Shown in pieces: positions 1 to 18,100 of a stretch of 54,790 nt of DNA. Numbering within the stretch: the stretch's first letter is position 1; the number at the start of each line of letters is the position of its first letter. Below the pieces are notes generated by a model. It was not told where the DNA came from and searched no databases. It saw only the letters and a list, made by a program, of their open reading frames with translations. This DNA comes from Reclinomonas americana ATCC 50394 (lineage: Eukaryota > Jakobida > Jakobea > Jakobida), in the NCBI GenBank assembly GCA_048213135.1, contig PS015109.1, positions 140,327-195,116 on the forward strand, read 5' to 3'. The translations under genes were made by a program, and so were the position numbers.

Positions 1-60
1 AGAGAGAGCGAGAGGGAGCGAGAGAGAGCGAGAGAGAGCGCGAGAGAGAGCGAGAGAGAG
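1..60. repeat. (GA)n-rich microsatellite at window edge
   Basis: The first 60 bases are almost entirely GA dinucleotides with interspersed GC steps. GA-rich sequence continues more weakly to about 230. It is simple-sequence DNA without coding content. Confidence 0.9.
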
Positions 61-2156
61 GCGTCGTGGGGGAAAGAGGATAGCTGGGAGCGTGGAGAAT
101 ATCTCTCATTCCTTCTGGGATACGTCTGGTCGTTGGCGACAGTGAATGTGTGGGGTGAGAAATGGAGGGAGAGAGAACATCATCTGCGAATGTTGGAGAG
201 AGAGAGAGAGAGAAGAAAGCGCATCCATTATGCCTTCTCTGCGTTGGTGGCGATGTGGGAGTCATTCATGTACATCTCTTCTCTCTCTTCTCCCCCGTCT
301 TTCCAGCTTATTCTTTGTCCCTACAGGCTTGGCTGGTGATGCATGGAGCACAAGACGCACCATCCATCTCGTTTGCCTGCGCCGGTCTCTCTCTCCATCT
401 GCCTCACTTGCGTGGATCGTTGTTGTTCTTTGTTCTCTCATTACCGACGACGGGCAGTGTTTTCATGTGTGGCATCAACAGAGAGACTGCACATCATCGC
501 TGCTCTGTCAGTCGCCAGCAGGTGAACTCTGCCTGCTTCTTTGTTGGTCTGTCTCTCCCCTCTCTGTCTCCCTCACTTGTAGGATGTCCCTTATTTCTAT
601 TCTCCCAATGCCGGTGATGGACATGTGACACTGTCACTCTCCTCCATCTCAACATCAAGTTGTCTCTTTCATGTTGCTCTCTTTGTCCCTGGTTGTTACG
701 CAGAGGGGAAAGAGTACAGAGATACATGAGAAGAGAGAGAGTGTGCATGTGTGTGGCATGAGCTTGAATTGCTCGCTTGTCTCGATCATTCATATCATGA
801 CATGTGCGTGATCAGGTGACAGTGAGGGCGGAAGGATTGTTNNNNNNNNNNNNNNNNNNNNNNNNNNNNNNNNNNNNNNNNNNNNNNNNNNNNNNNNNNN
901 NNNNNNNNNNNNNNNNNNNNNNNNNNNNNNNNNNNNNNNNNNNNNNNNNNNNNNNNNNNNNNNNNNNNNNNNNNNNNNNNNNNNNNNNNNNNNNNNNNNN
1001 NNNNNNNNNNNNNNNNNNNNNNNNNNNNNNNNNNNNNNNNNNNNNNNNNNNNNNNNNNNNNNNNNNNNNNNNNNNNNNNNNNNNNNNNNNNNNNNNNNNN
1101 NNNNNNNNNNNNNNNNNNNNNNNNNNNNNNNNNNNNNNNNNNNNNNNNNNNNNNNNNNNNNNNNNNNNNNNNNNNNNNNNNNNNNNNNNNNNNNNNNNNN
1201 NNNNNNNNNNNNNNNNNNNNNNNNNNNNNNNNNNNNNNNNNTTCTTCTCTCTCCTTTCCTTCCTCTCTACTACTACTCTCTCTCTCTCTCTCTCTCTCTC
1301 TCCCTTTCCCGTCATGCAAGCCGGTTGCAGTGTGAGCATGACCACGCTTGTGGCATGCTCTGTCATGTGACTAATATGGCCGGTGTACTTGGCCGAAAGC
1401 ATGGAGCGGCCGCCTGCATGTGTTGTCACATGCCCACCTTTCAGATGAGTGCCTCCATCTTGGAACTGTCACAGGCATGTACATGCTTCCTCGTGACAGT
1501 GGCGTGTTTTGTGATTGTTTTGTGAGTGTGATTTTGTGTGTTCCACTCGTTGTGTTCCTGCGTTTTGAGTCTCATTTGTCGAGGACGCATGAAATGAAAT
1601 AGTAAACAGATTGCATATCCATGTGGCGCGGTCGCTGAACCACGCAGACATTCACTGCCGCTTCTATTCTTTGCTTTCGAGATCACACATCAACGACAAA
1701 TGCTCAGAATATCCAGGACAACTCTTGTATCGTCTCCAACCAGTAAATTACGACGCGTGTGTGCTTCTGGAACTCGAAGAACGCATTCTCATCAAATATT
1801 TACATGATATGACGAAGTAGCACCGCAGTCGAATAAATGCGTAGTGATGAAGACGGCACGCTTGGCAACAACGACCTCCGCGGTGTCAAGGGGGAGCTGG
1901 ATCAATGGTAACCATCATCGGCGACAGATGCAATCAGAGGTAACTGCAAACATGCTATGCAGTACATCGTCAGATCGCTGTGGTTTCTTCGCACAGAGAA
2001 AGTGAGCAACGAGTGCATTACCTCGCGATGATCAATCAACACACACGGCATACAACTTGAGGGCGAAGATTACACGCGTGTCCACATCACATACGACCTC
2101 ATCGCAAACAAGCTGGTTTACATTCGAGGGTTCATTCAAGCTCGCAATGGTGCTCA
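61..2156. other. No gene recognised; region downstream of gene A
   Basis: This stretch lies beyond the stop codon of gene A and holds an N gap at 842-1241. Short open frames occur on both strands, for example a 69-codon plus-strand frame at 1611-1820, but none shows a domain, repeat or phased exon structure. CT-rich simple sequence flanks the gap at about 1243-1310. The 3' UTR of gene A must extend into it, but I cannot place a polyadenylation site. Confidence 0.6.
842..1241. other. Assembly gap (400 N)
   Basis: A run of 400 N flanked on the right by CT-rich simple sequence. It lies outside both gene models. Confidence 0.99.
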
Positions 2157-9337
<7,181 letters not shown>

Positions 9338-10009
9338 CGAAGTGTGTGTTTGTGGTCGCCAAGTTAGCCGAATAATGTGAGGCGCTGATGCAGGAATAAG
9401 TCTGTTGGGGGTTGTCACTACGTTCAGCGAGATGCCCCCAAGGAGCATGTACGCACACACACGCGCACGCGAACGAATGCACACAGACCGAGCGCGCGCA
9501 GCAAAACAACTGATGCAGTTGCATTGGTGATCCAGCCGACCAATGAATGGTTACTTGAAAAAAAAGGACTCGGAATTGCTCAGTGCAAGCATGTGCTTAA
9601 CAATTGAGGTTTCTGGTAATGAGTGGAACGTGTGGTTGACTGCAAGACCAATGTGTACGTGCCGGTTGTCAAGTATTTATTGGTGGCAAAACCATCGCTG
9701 CGCCTTGTGCTTCGTGTGCACACTTGAATTTATCGACCAGGTGGCATTTCGACTTTCTTTTTTACGGAACTCTCCTCTTCTAGATCAACAATCGTGTACC
9801 AAGTATCCACAACCCACTGCCGACAAGGACCGTGGCACACCAAACCTTGCTTTTTTCGTGATGTCTCAGATTCTGGCGCTCACTCAACATAGTGATCATC
9901 ATGAGGACACCAGCAAATGAAAGATGCCCCGTCTGGTCGTTCACAAGTGGAAACCACGCTCATGATCTTGATGATCGCAGTTGTGGACTTGTTCAGAGCT
10001 CCGAAAGCG

Positions 10010-10052
<43 letters not shown>

Positions 10053-10242
10053 GAAACCTACTGCTGCCTCAAGACCGGTGTTTGCGTTGACGTGTTGGAT
10101 ACGATTGGACTTCAAGACAGCTGTTGCTTGTTTGTTGGTGAATAAATTATTGTAGTTGTTGTTGTTATTCTCACCAGAGGAAGCCGCCGCCTTGGTGACT
10201 TATTTAGCTCCATTTTCTGTTCTTTCATCACACACTCCTTGT
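9338..10242. other. Intergenic region between genes B and A, with (AC)n microsatellite
   Basis: About 905 bases separate the stop codon of gene B from the chosen start codon of gene A on the same strand. It should hold the 3' UTR of B and the promoter of A. The only clear structure is an (AC)n microsatellite at 10011-10051. I see no convincing TATA box or other promoter element and no further gene. Confidence 0.55.
10011..10051. repeat. (AC)n microsatellite
   Basis: About 20 perfect AC dinucleotides in the spacer between genes B and A. Confidence 0.97.
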
Positions 10243-11305
10243 TCATTTCTTCTCGACTACACCACATTGATCACCTTCACCACCGTTGCCGCCGTCGCCG
10301 TCGACAACAAATCTCGGAAGTTCCAACCTGCGCGGTACATGAAACCTCGCCTTGAGTAACCACACACCTCCTCGGCCACCGACTGGCGACAAAAAGAAAC
10401 ATCACCCTCACTCACCAAGGAATGCAAAGAACGCAATCTTCAGGGGCTCGTTGACCAGAATGTCTGCGACAACAACATGAAGCAACAAGAGGTCAGCAGT
10501 GTTCCGAATACAAAAGTCGCTCATGTCACCGTCGCACCTTGGGCCTGCAGTCACAGCGAGACACACTCATTTAGATTCAAGACAAACTCATTGTTGACAA
10601 GACAGGCTGTCACTCACCACTGGTGATTTGCAACGAGAAGCAGACATCGATCGTCATTCGATAGTACATGGAGAAAAGAAGAGAGTGAGGCAACAGCCAA
10701 TTGCGACACTTGTTGACACACATGCTTATCGTCTCACTCTCGCAACCCAAAGGCACAAACAATTTCATGTTTCTCCGCTATTTCTCTCTCCTCTTGCTCC
10801 TCTCCCTTCTTCAACCACTCTTCCCTTCACATATCTCTCTACATGTCTGTCTCCTCTCTCTCTCTCGCTCTGTCATATTGCTTCTTTCTTTCTGCATGCG
10901 CCCCTCTCCCTCCGCTTCTGTCACTCTCTCCCCTCCCTTTGCCTCTCCTCCCCTCCGCCCTCCTCTCCTTCACGCACCACTGTCACACACACAAACAACT
11001 CGTCAGCAAAAACATCGAGAAAAGAAAAGAGCAACAACACTTCCACACGCACCTTATTCCACATGCCGACGCAATGAGACCTCCATTGCCCGCCGCCTCC
11101 AAGTCCTTCATCACTCTGTACGACGCAAACACCTGTGAGTATCTCCAAAAGGCGCACGATACTCGCAACCACAACTCACCTCGACGCCGTGATAAGAGTC
11201 ATGATAATGAGGAAGGCTCCGGCGAGCCTGCAAGAAATTGACAAACTTATCAGTTCAGCTGTGTTAACTTTACTGGTATTGTAGCCCTCCCATCTTCTCC
11301 TTTTC

Positions 11306-11337
<32 letters not shown>

Positions 11338-12162
11338 TGCTTCCCCACTCCCCCTCGATCTTACTGTCCACCCTACGTTGCATCTGCACGCAATCTCTCT
11401 CACACTGCTCTCTTCTCTGCGACTCTCCCCCGCATGCACTCTCCACCCTACTTTCCTCTGTACTCTCACACAAAGCACATAATCCGCAATACGCTTTCCC
11501 TCTCGCTTCTCTCTCTCTAAACCAGCTCGCTCTCCACCCCATTACCCTCTGCATGCTCACATACGCCCATTCCTTGCAACCCAGCCCTCTTCCTCCTCCT
11601 GGTCTCTCTCCCTACTTCTATTTCACCAATCCACAAAGCCCTCTTTCCATCCCTCCGTCCCCACCTGGCTTTCTACTCACTCTCTCTCTCTCTCTCTCTC
11701 TCTCTTGCTTCCCCACTTTCCCTCCATATTACTCTCCCTCTCCTCTCGCCTCCTGCCCTCCCCCTGTCTTCCCCCTCTTCTCCCCCACTCACCACAAGAT
11801 CACAAACGTCCACGGCACGAGGGCAAGCGGAAGATCATTGTGCTGCACAGCAATTCCTTAATTCCCCATCAGGACGACAATCGCACTCTCTACAACCATC
11901 CCTACCTTCCACCGCATGACAAATCGACGCAGCGCATTCCCGCTCTGCAGACCAACAGCATCCGAAGAACGCGGTGCAACTGGAATCATGTCGAACTCCG
12001 GAAGCGCCTTGGCTGTGAACCCGAGCACAATCCCGTTGAGGACGGACACGAAAAAAAACGCAGCGCGGGTGCAAGCAATATCGCCCCACGAACCGCTTGT
12101 CGAACACGTGGAGCTCCTCCTGCTCGATGTGTTACTGTTCTCGTCCCATGCAATACTTGTGG
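10243..12162 (-). CDS. Gene B C-terminal membrane segments and stop
   Basis: Exons 12162-12094, 12012-11906, 11842-11793, 11227-11180, 11142-11053, 10724-10618, 10463-10416 and 10382-10243; every length and phase closes. They encode KALPEFDMIPVAP, then NDLPLALVPWTFVILW with LAGAFLIIMTLITAS (TM4), NWLLPHSLLFSMYYR, and DILVNEPLKIAFFAFL (TM5). The last matches the conserved 'qPlKxxxxA' segment of polycystin-1 relatives. A short hydrophilic tail ends in EKK-stop at 10243. In polycystin-1 six more helices (the channel-like domain) follow; here only ~45 residues do. Another acceptor near 10342 would give a tail ending VVKVINVV, also without channel helices. Confidence 0.78.
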
Positions 12163-15100
12163 CTGTGAATCACGCACAATGGTAATGGTGAGTGCAATTG
12201 AAGGCAAAGTATTAACTCGCACCATACTTCTCCTCTCCATCTGCTGTATTGTATAATTGCTTTCAGCTCACCTCCCTGTTCCTTCTATCCTCTCCTTCTC
12301 TCATTACACATCCCTTTTCCAATGTTTCCACCTCGTCTCATCTCCATTTGCATCTCCATTGTCCTTAAACACCCCCCATCCCGTGTCGCTTTCTTCTTCG
12401 ACACTCCCGTTCCATTCACTTCCGCCTTAATGCTCTTTTCTCTTCACCTTTCACCTTTCTCTTCTCCCCCGTGTCTTTCCCACCCACCCCATCCCGTCTC
12501 GCTCTTTCTTCGCACTCCCGTTCCGTTCCCTTCCGCCTAAATGCTCTTTTCTCTTCACCTTTCACCTTTCTCTTCTCCCTCGTGTCTTTCCACCCACCCC
12601 ATCCCGTCTCGCTTTTTCTTCGCACTCCTGTTCCATTCCCTTCCGCCTAAATGCTCTTTTCTCTTCACCTTTCACCTTTCTCTTCTCCCTCGTGTCTTTT
12701 CCACCCACCCCATCCCGTCTCGCTTTTTCCTTCGACACTCCTGTTCCGTTCCCTTCCCCCTTAATCCTCTTCCCTCTCCCCCTTTCACATTTCTCTTGGC
12801 TGCCGTGTCTCCATTGTCCCTTCCCACCCTCCCTTATCCCGCGTCGCTTTTCACCGCTCTTCCCCTCATCACCCCCTTCCCTCTAATCCTCTCCCCTCCT
12901 CCCTCCACATTTCTCTTGCCTCTCGTCTTACTTTCTGCATTTCCACTGTCCTTAACCACCCCTCACCCCGCGTCGTTTATTTCTTCGCCACTCCCGTTCA
13001 GTTCCCTTCCCCTAATCCTTTTCTCTCCGCCTTCTTGCCTCTCGTCTTTCTATCTGCATTCCCACTGTCCTTAACCACTCCCATCTCGCGTCGCCTTTTT
13101 TCTTCGCCACTCCCGTTCCATACCCTTCCCCCTTAATCCTGTTCCCTCTTCCCCTTTCCACATTTTTCTTGCCTCTCGTCTCATCTCCATTGTCCTTTCC
13201 CTCTGCGTCTTTCTCTCCATCCATCCCTTTTCATCCCTTTCCCCTAATCCTCTGCCCTCTCCGCGTTCCACATTTCTCTTTCGTATCTCGTCTCTCCATC
13301 TGCATTTCCATCGTCATTTCCCTCTGCGTCTCTATCTGCACCCCACAGTGCCTTCAGCATTGACGTTAGTCTCCCCTTCCCACATTTCTCTTGCCTCTCT
13401 CAAGCTCATCCAGGTTCCCCGTTTCCCTTCCCTCTCCACATCAACATCACTCACTGCCATTACGCAGTGCTGTCATTTCTGCCCTCACACGCACTGCCCA
13501 CTCTCCTCCTCCTCCATCTTCCCATTTTCCATTCCCACCTTCGTCCACCGTGCATTCCCTGTTCCACTTTGCCCCCACATCCCTCCCTGTCTTTCTCCCA
13601 CTCCCTCTAGTTTTGTTCCACTTTTTTCCTATTCTTCCTTCACTTCCAGTTCCCTTTTCCAGACCTCCCTCCCCCGCTTGTTCCTCCCACCTTCCCCTCA
13701 TCTTCTCCTCCTTCTTCCCATTTTATCTCTTCTGCAGGTTCATCCAATCCCTTTCCTTTCCCTTCTTCCCTCCCGGTCTCCTCATCTTCTCTTCTTGCTT
13801 CCCATTCTTTCTCCCCTTCCCTTCCCTCTCCCTTCCCACTTATCCCCATCCCTCCCTCTCCCTCCCCCCTCCCTGCCCTTCCCCACTCACCCACTGGCAG
13901 CGTCCCCTTAACCTGCCGCCTCCGACGCCCAGAGTTGCCCAGCGCGCTGATCTGAACGGGATAACTCACTTCACCGACCTGCGCGACAAAAAAAGCACTC
14001 AGTGACACTCTCCTTTCCCGCCTCCTTCCGCATTCTCACACGCCCTCACATGTCTGTTCTCATCCTCCACCGGCTCCAGCATCGGCACGATATTGCGCGT
14101 TCGCTGTTGGTCGGCTAACAGTGTGCGCACTCGCTGCCACATTGCCGTGCTCTGGACACAAGTATCGCTTGAGATGCACACAAAACATGGCGACTGCAAC
14201 AACGACCAATTACCGAAGCAGACGGCACGGCGGAGACATCTTGTGCACTTGTCGAGTGCGGCGATCGCAGTGGGGTGTCGCCAGCGTGTGAACTGCATGG
14301 GCAAAAGAACGTGAGACATGACTTGAACACGAACTGGCAAGTACAAAAAGTCTTGCCTTTGAGACGAATCAGACGCTTGGCCGTTGCGTCTGCGTGCATA
14401 CCAAAGGTGAATTAGTCACATCAACATATACATGCGTACTCTTCTTCAACTTTCCATTGCTACCTTGTCTCCTCCTCTACCACCACCTGGTTTTACATCT
14501 TGTCATTCTCTTCTTCTTCTTCATCATCGTCCTTCATTTTTCTTCGTCTTCTCCTTCGTTTTTCTTCCTCTTCCTCTTCCTTCTCTTCCTTGTCCTTACC
14601 CATTCCCTCCTTATTCTCTTCCTCGTCTTTCTTCTTCTACTGCTTCTTCCCTTCATTTTCTTCTCCTACCTTCATCGTTCTTCTTTCTTTCTTCTCCTTG
14701 CTTCTTCGCCCTTCTCGTATTCTCTTCCCACATATCTGCTCTTCCGCTTCCTTCTTCTCAGTTTTTTCTTCTTCTCCTTCTTCCTCATCCTCTTTCACAT
14801 TTGCTTTCGTGTTCACCCTTGTTTTTTCCTTTTTTTCCCCTTCTCGCTCCTCCTTCCTTTCCTCTTCTTCATTTCCTTCTTCTACTCCCTTGCCCCTACC
14901 CTTCCTTCAAGCCCCTCCCCTCTTCATTCTTCCCTTCCTTTTCGTCTCGCTCGTCTTCTTCTGCTCTTCATCGCTAATCTGTTTCCTTCTTCTTTCTTTC
15001 TCACCTTCCTTTTCCTACATGCCTTTCTCGTCTTCTCCTCTCACGCACCTGCCCTTGACCTTCTGTCTTCTCAATCCATTCTTCTTCTTCTTCTTGCCTT

Positions 15101-18100
15101 TCTTCTCCTTGCACTCTTTTACTCCAACTATTCGTTTCCACATTCCTGTTCCCAGCACCTTCGTCTTCTTCTTCTCCTGCCTTTATTTGTTCTTCTGCTT
15201 CCTTCTTCCTGTTCTCTTACTCCTCCTCAGCCTTCTAACCCCTCCCCTCTCCATCCTCTTCCTCGTCTTCTTTTTTTCTTGTCATTTCATTTTCATCGGT
15301 ATCTTCTTCCCCTGCCCTTTACCCGTTCTTTGCTTCCTTCTGCTTTCTCTTCTTCCTCCCTCGTCCTCCTTTCTTCTTCTTCGTCCTCTTTCTCCTCTTC
15401 CACTCCATCTCCTCTACTTTCTCCTTTCTTTTCCTCCTCCCCATCATATTCTTGCTTTCCCACCTCGTTCCTTCTCCTTTTACCCTCCTTCCTCCTCCGT
15501 CTCCTTCTCCTTCTCCTCTCCACACTCACCCATTCTCATCGACATGAGTCGAGAAACCAGGCTCCAATGCCAAGTGAGAGCCATCCACATGAACAATGAC
15601 ACCACCACCCGCCTGCGCTCCACCAGCACGCGCCAATGGCCACGGTTCGGTGCGCTGCAGGTACATTACAAAACAGCGATGAGTGAGTTCGCTTGTTGAG
15701 TGCATTGATACTGGAGTGAAGCGCAACAGCAACGGGCGGCGACGAGAGGGCAAGAGCGCTGGAAATACCAGTCAGCAATCATGGGTAAACGACATAGATT
15801 GGCACAACTGACCTTGAAGACACTGACGATGCGCCGGCGTCCCCGCTGTGCGTTTAACTTCTTAGCCAACGACTGCGTGCGAGAATGACGCACTCTAGCT
15901 ACTTACCTCATCACACCACTCACGTCATCCACGATGCAATTCGCAGTCAAGAACGAGGCCAATGTTGAGGCTCTGTCATCATCGTCTACTTGTCGCTGTT
16001 GTTGCTCACGCCACAAGCGCACAATGTCTTCTTCGGAGATGGTCGCAGCGGCCGCATCACCGTCAGCCTGTGCGACGGCTGAGCGCCGCCACGACATGAA
16101 TTCGCGGAGCAACGCCACCAGCGAAAATGAACCGGCACTCTGCGTCACCTGATGTACTGCAAGTAAGCGACACCAGATCAAACTGCTGACTAACAATGCT
16201 TACGGAGCGACCTACCGACACAGTCGGCAGTCGAATGTTCGTCATGTAGTACAACCAGGCTCCAATCACGTCCTGTTGTCGCAGCAAAGCAAGTACTCGC
16301 ACGCGATGGAGGTCCACATTTCGTGCCACCAGCGGCGCCTGAGCGCAAGTGTGTCAGCGATTAGACTGTGCCATGGAAGAGTGAAGGCGAGCGGACGCAC
16401 CATCATTGCTGTCGAGTCGCCGTCGTCATTGTCATTTTGTTGCACTTCGGCGACAAAGTGGGGTGACAGTGGCATGACGGAGAGCCACGGGCTCGGAGAC
16501 GTGGGGCTGCCGGCACTGGGTGGGTGAGGAAAGAGAAAGAGGCATGAAATGTAAGCCAAAAAAAACACTCTTCCCTCCGCAATTATTTGTACCTCCATCT
16601 CACTCACATATTCATTTTCGTTCTCCTCTCCACTCTCTCTTCTCCTCGTTCTTCTATCCTCTCTTTTCTTAACTTTTATCCTCGTTTCCCATCTTTGTTT
16701 CTTCTCTCCACTCCCACTTCTCTTCTCCTTTCTCACTCCTCTTCTCGGTCTGTTATCCTTCGTCTGCCTTTCCCTCGTTCTTCTCTCATTTTTCTCTCTC
16801 GTTCTTCTCCGTTCTCTTCTCCTCTTCGTTTAGCTTCCCCTTTTACTCTCTTCTCCTCGCGCCCTTCTCTTCTCCTTTCTCACTCTTCCCTTTCTTCCTG
16901 TTATCCATTCTCACTTTTCTCCTCGTTCTATTATCCTTTGTCTGCTGTCCCCTCGTTCTTCTCCGTTCTCTTCGCATCTTCGTTTACTTCTCCTTTTACT
17001 CTCTTCTCCTTGCTCCCTTCTCTTCTCCTTGCTCCCTTCTTCTTTCTCTCTTCTCCTCATTCTGTCGCTCTGTTATTCTTTTCTCCAATCTTTCCTTCTC
17101 CATTCGTCTCCTAATTCCCATCTCCTTTCTTTCTCTCCTCTCTGTGGTCTCTCATTCTCTTCACTTTTCCTCCCCTCTCTTCTCCCTTCTCTTCTCTTCC
17201 CTTTTCTTCTCATCCCTCTTCGTCCCTTCTCCTCCTTCACCTTCGTCCTCTTCTCCTCTCTCTTTGGTCTCTCATTATCTTCATTTTCCCACCCCTCTCT
17301 TCTCCCTTCTCTTCTCTTCCCTTTTCTTCCCACTCCTCTCCCCATTCTCTTCTCCTTTCTGTTTCTTCTCCTTTCTTTTGTTGGTCTCTCATTCACTTCA
17401 CTTTCCCTCTCCCCCCTCTCTCTCTATGTCTTCTCTTCTCTCTTCTCTTCCCTTCTCCTCCTTCATGTTCGCCCTATTCTCCTTTCTCTCTTTGCCCTCG
17501 TTCTCCAATCTTTTTCTTCTCTCTTCTTCCTCTCTCTCTCTCTCTCATCTCCTATCTCTTTTTTCTCTCTCTCTTCTCCTTTCCCTCCTTCTCTCTCTTC
17601 CCTTTCCCTTCTTCCCCCTTATCCTCTCTTCGACTCACCTGCTGCTCAGCGCCGTGCGACTCATGCGTACAGACGCAAGTCCACCTCCAACAGACGGCGG
17701 CGCACTCACATCACCAATCAACTGCCTGTCGGTCACAAACGCGAGCAGACGAGCACGTGACTCCAGCTGATCACCGGCAGCCGCCGAAGCCGTGGCGGCG
17801 GCGGCATACTGCGCCAGCCACTGTCGTTGGAACTCATCGGCAGACATCTCAGGCAGTGAGATTCCGTCGCCCGTCGCCGCGCTGTGCGTCCACTCGAAGA
17901 ACTCGCGCTGCAGTGCAGCCAGCGAGTATCCAATGGGGACCTGGTGGATAACATGGGCAGTCGTAGTCAACACTCGGCTTCCTCGTTCCCAAGCCATCGA
18001 TTTCCTCTTCCCCAATCCCTTCCTCCTACCTATTCTCCCCATTCCCCTTCCTCAATATTCTCCCTTCCCTCCCTCCTCCTCTCTCCCCCCTTCCGACGCA

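Noticed and set aside
1611-1820. 69-codon plus-strand frame with non-repetitive composition
   Set aside because: No start context, neighbour exon or domain supports it; length is within chance expectation.
10555-10561. Seven-base microexon (GCCCAAG) between exons 10724-10618 and 10463-10416
   Set aside because: Including it breaks the frame; direct joining gives the conserved SLQITSDILVNEPLK segment.
12006-12063. Hydrophobic frame with FFFVSVLNGIVLGF as a transmembrane helix
   Set aside because: It starts in a T8 run and ends at a CAG acceptor; treating it as the 3' part of an intron (12093-12013, GTTCGT donor) gives exact phases on both sides.
14394-15699. Plus-strand open frames of about 400 codons rich in Ser, Phe, Leu and Pro
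   Set aside because: They overlie a pure pyrimidine tract in an intron of gene B; lack of purines removes stop codons in that orientation. No domain, and two frames are open at once.
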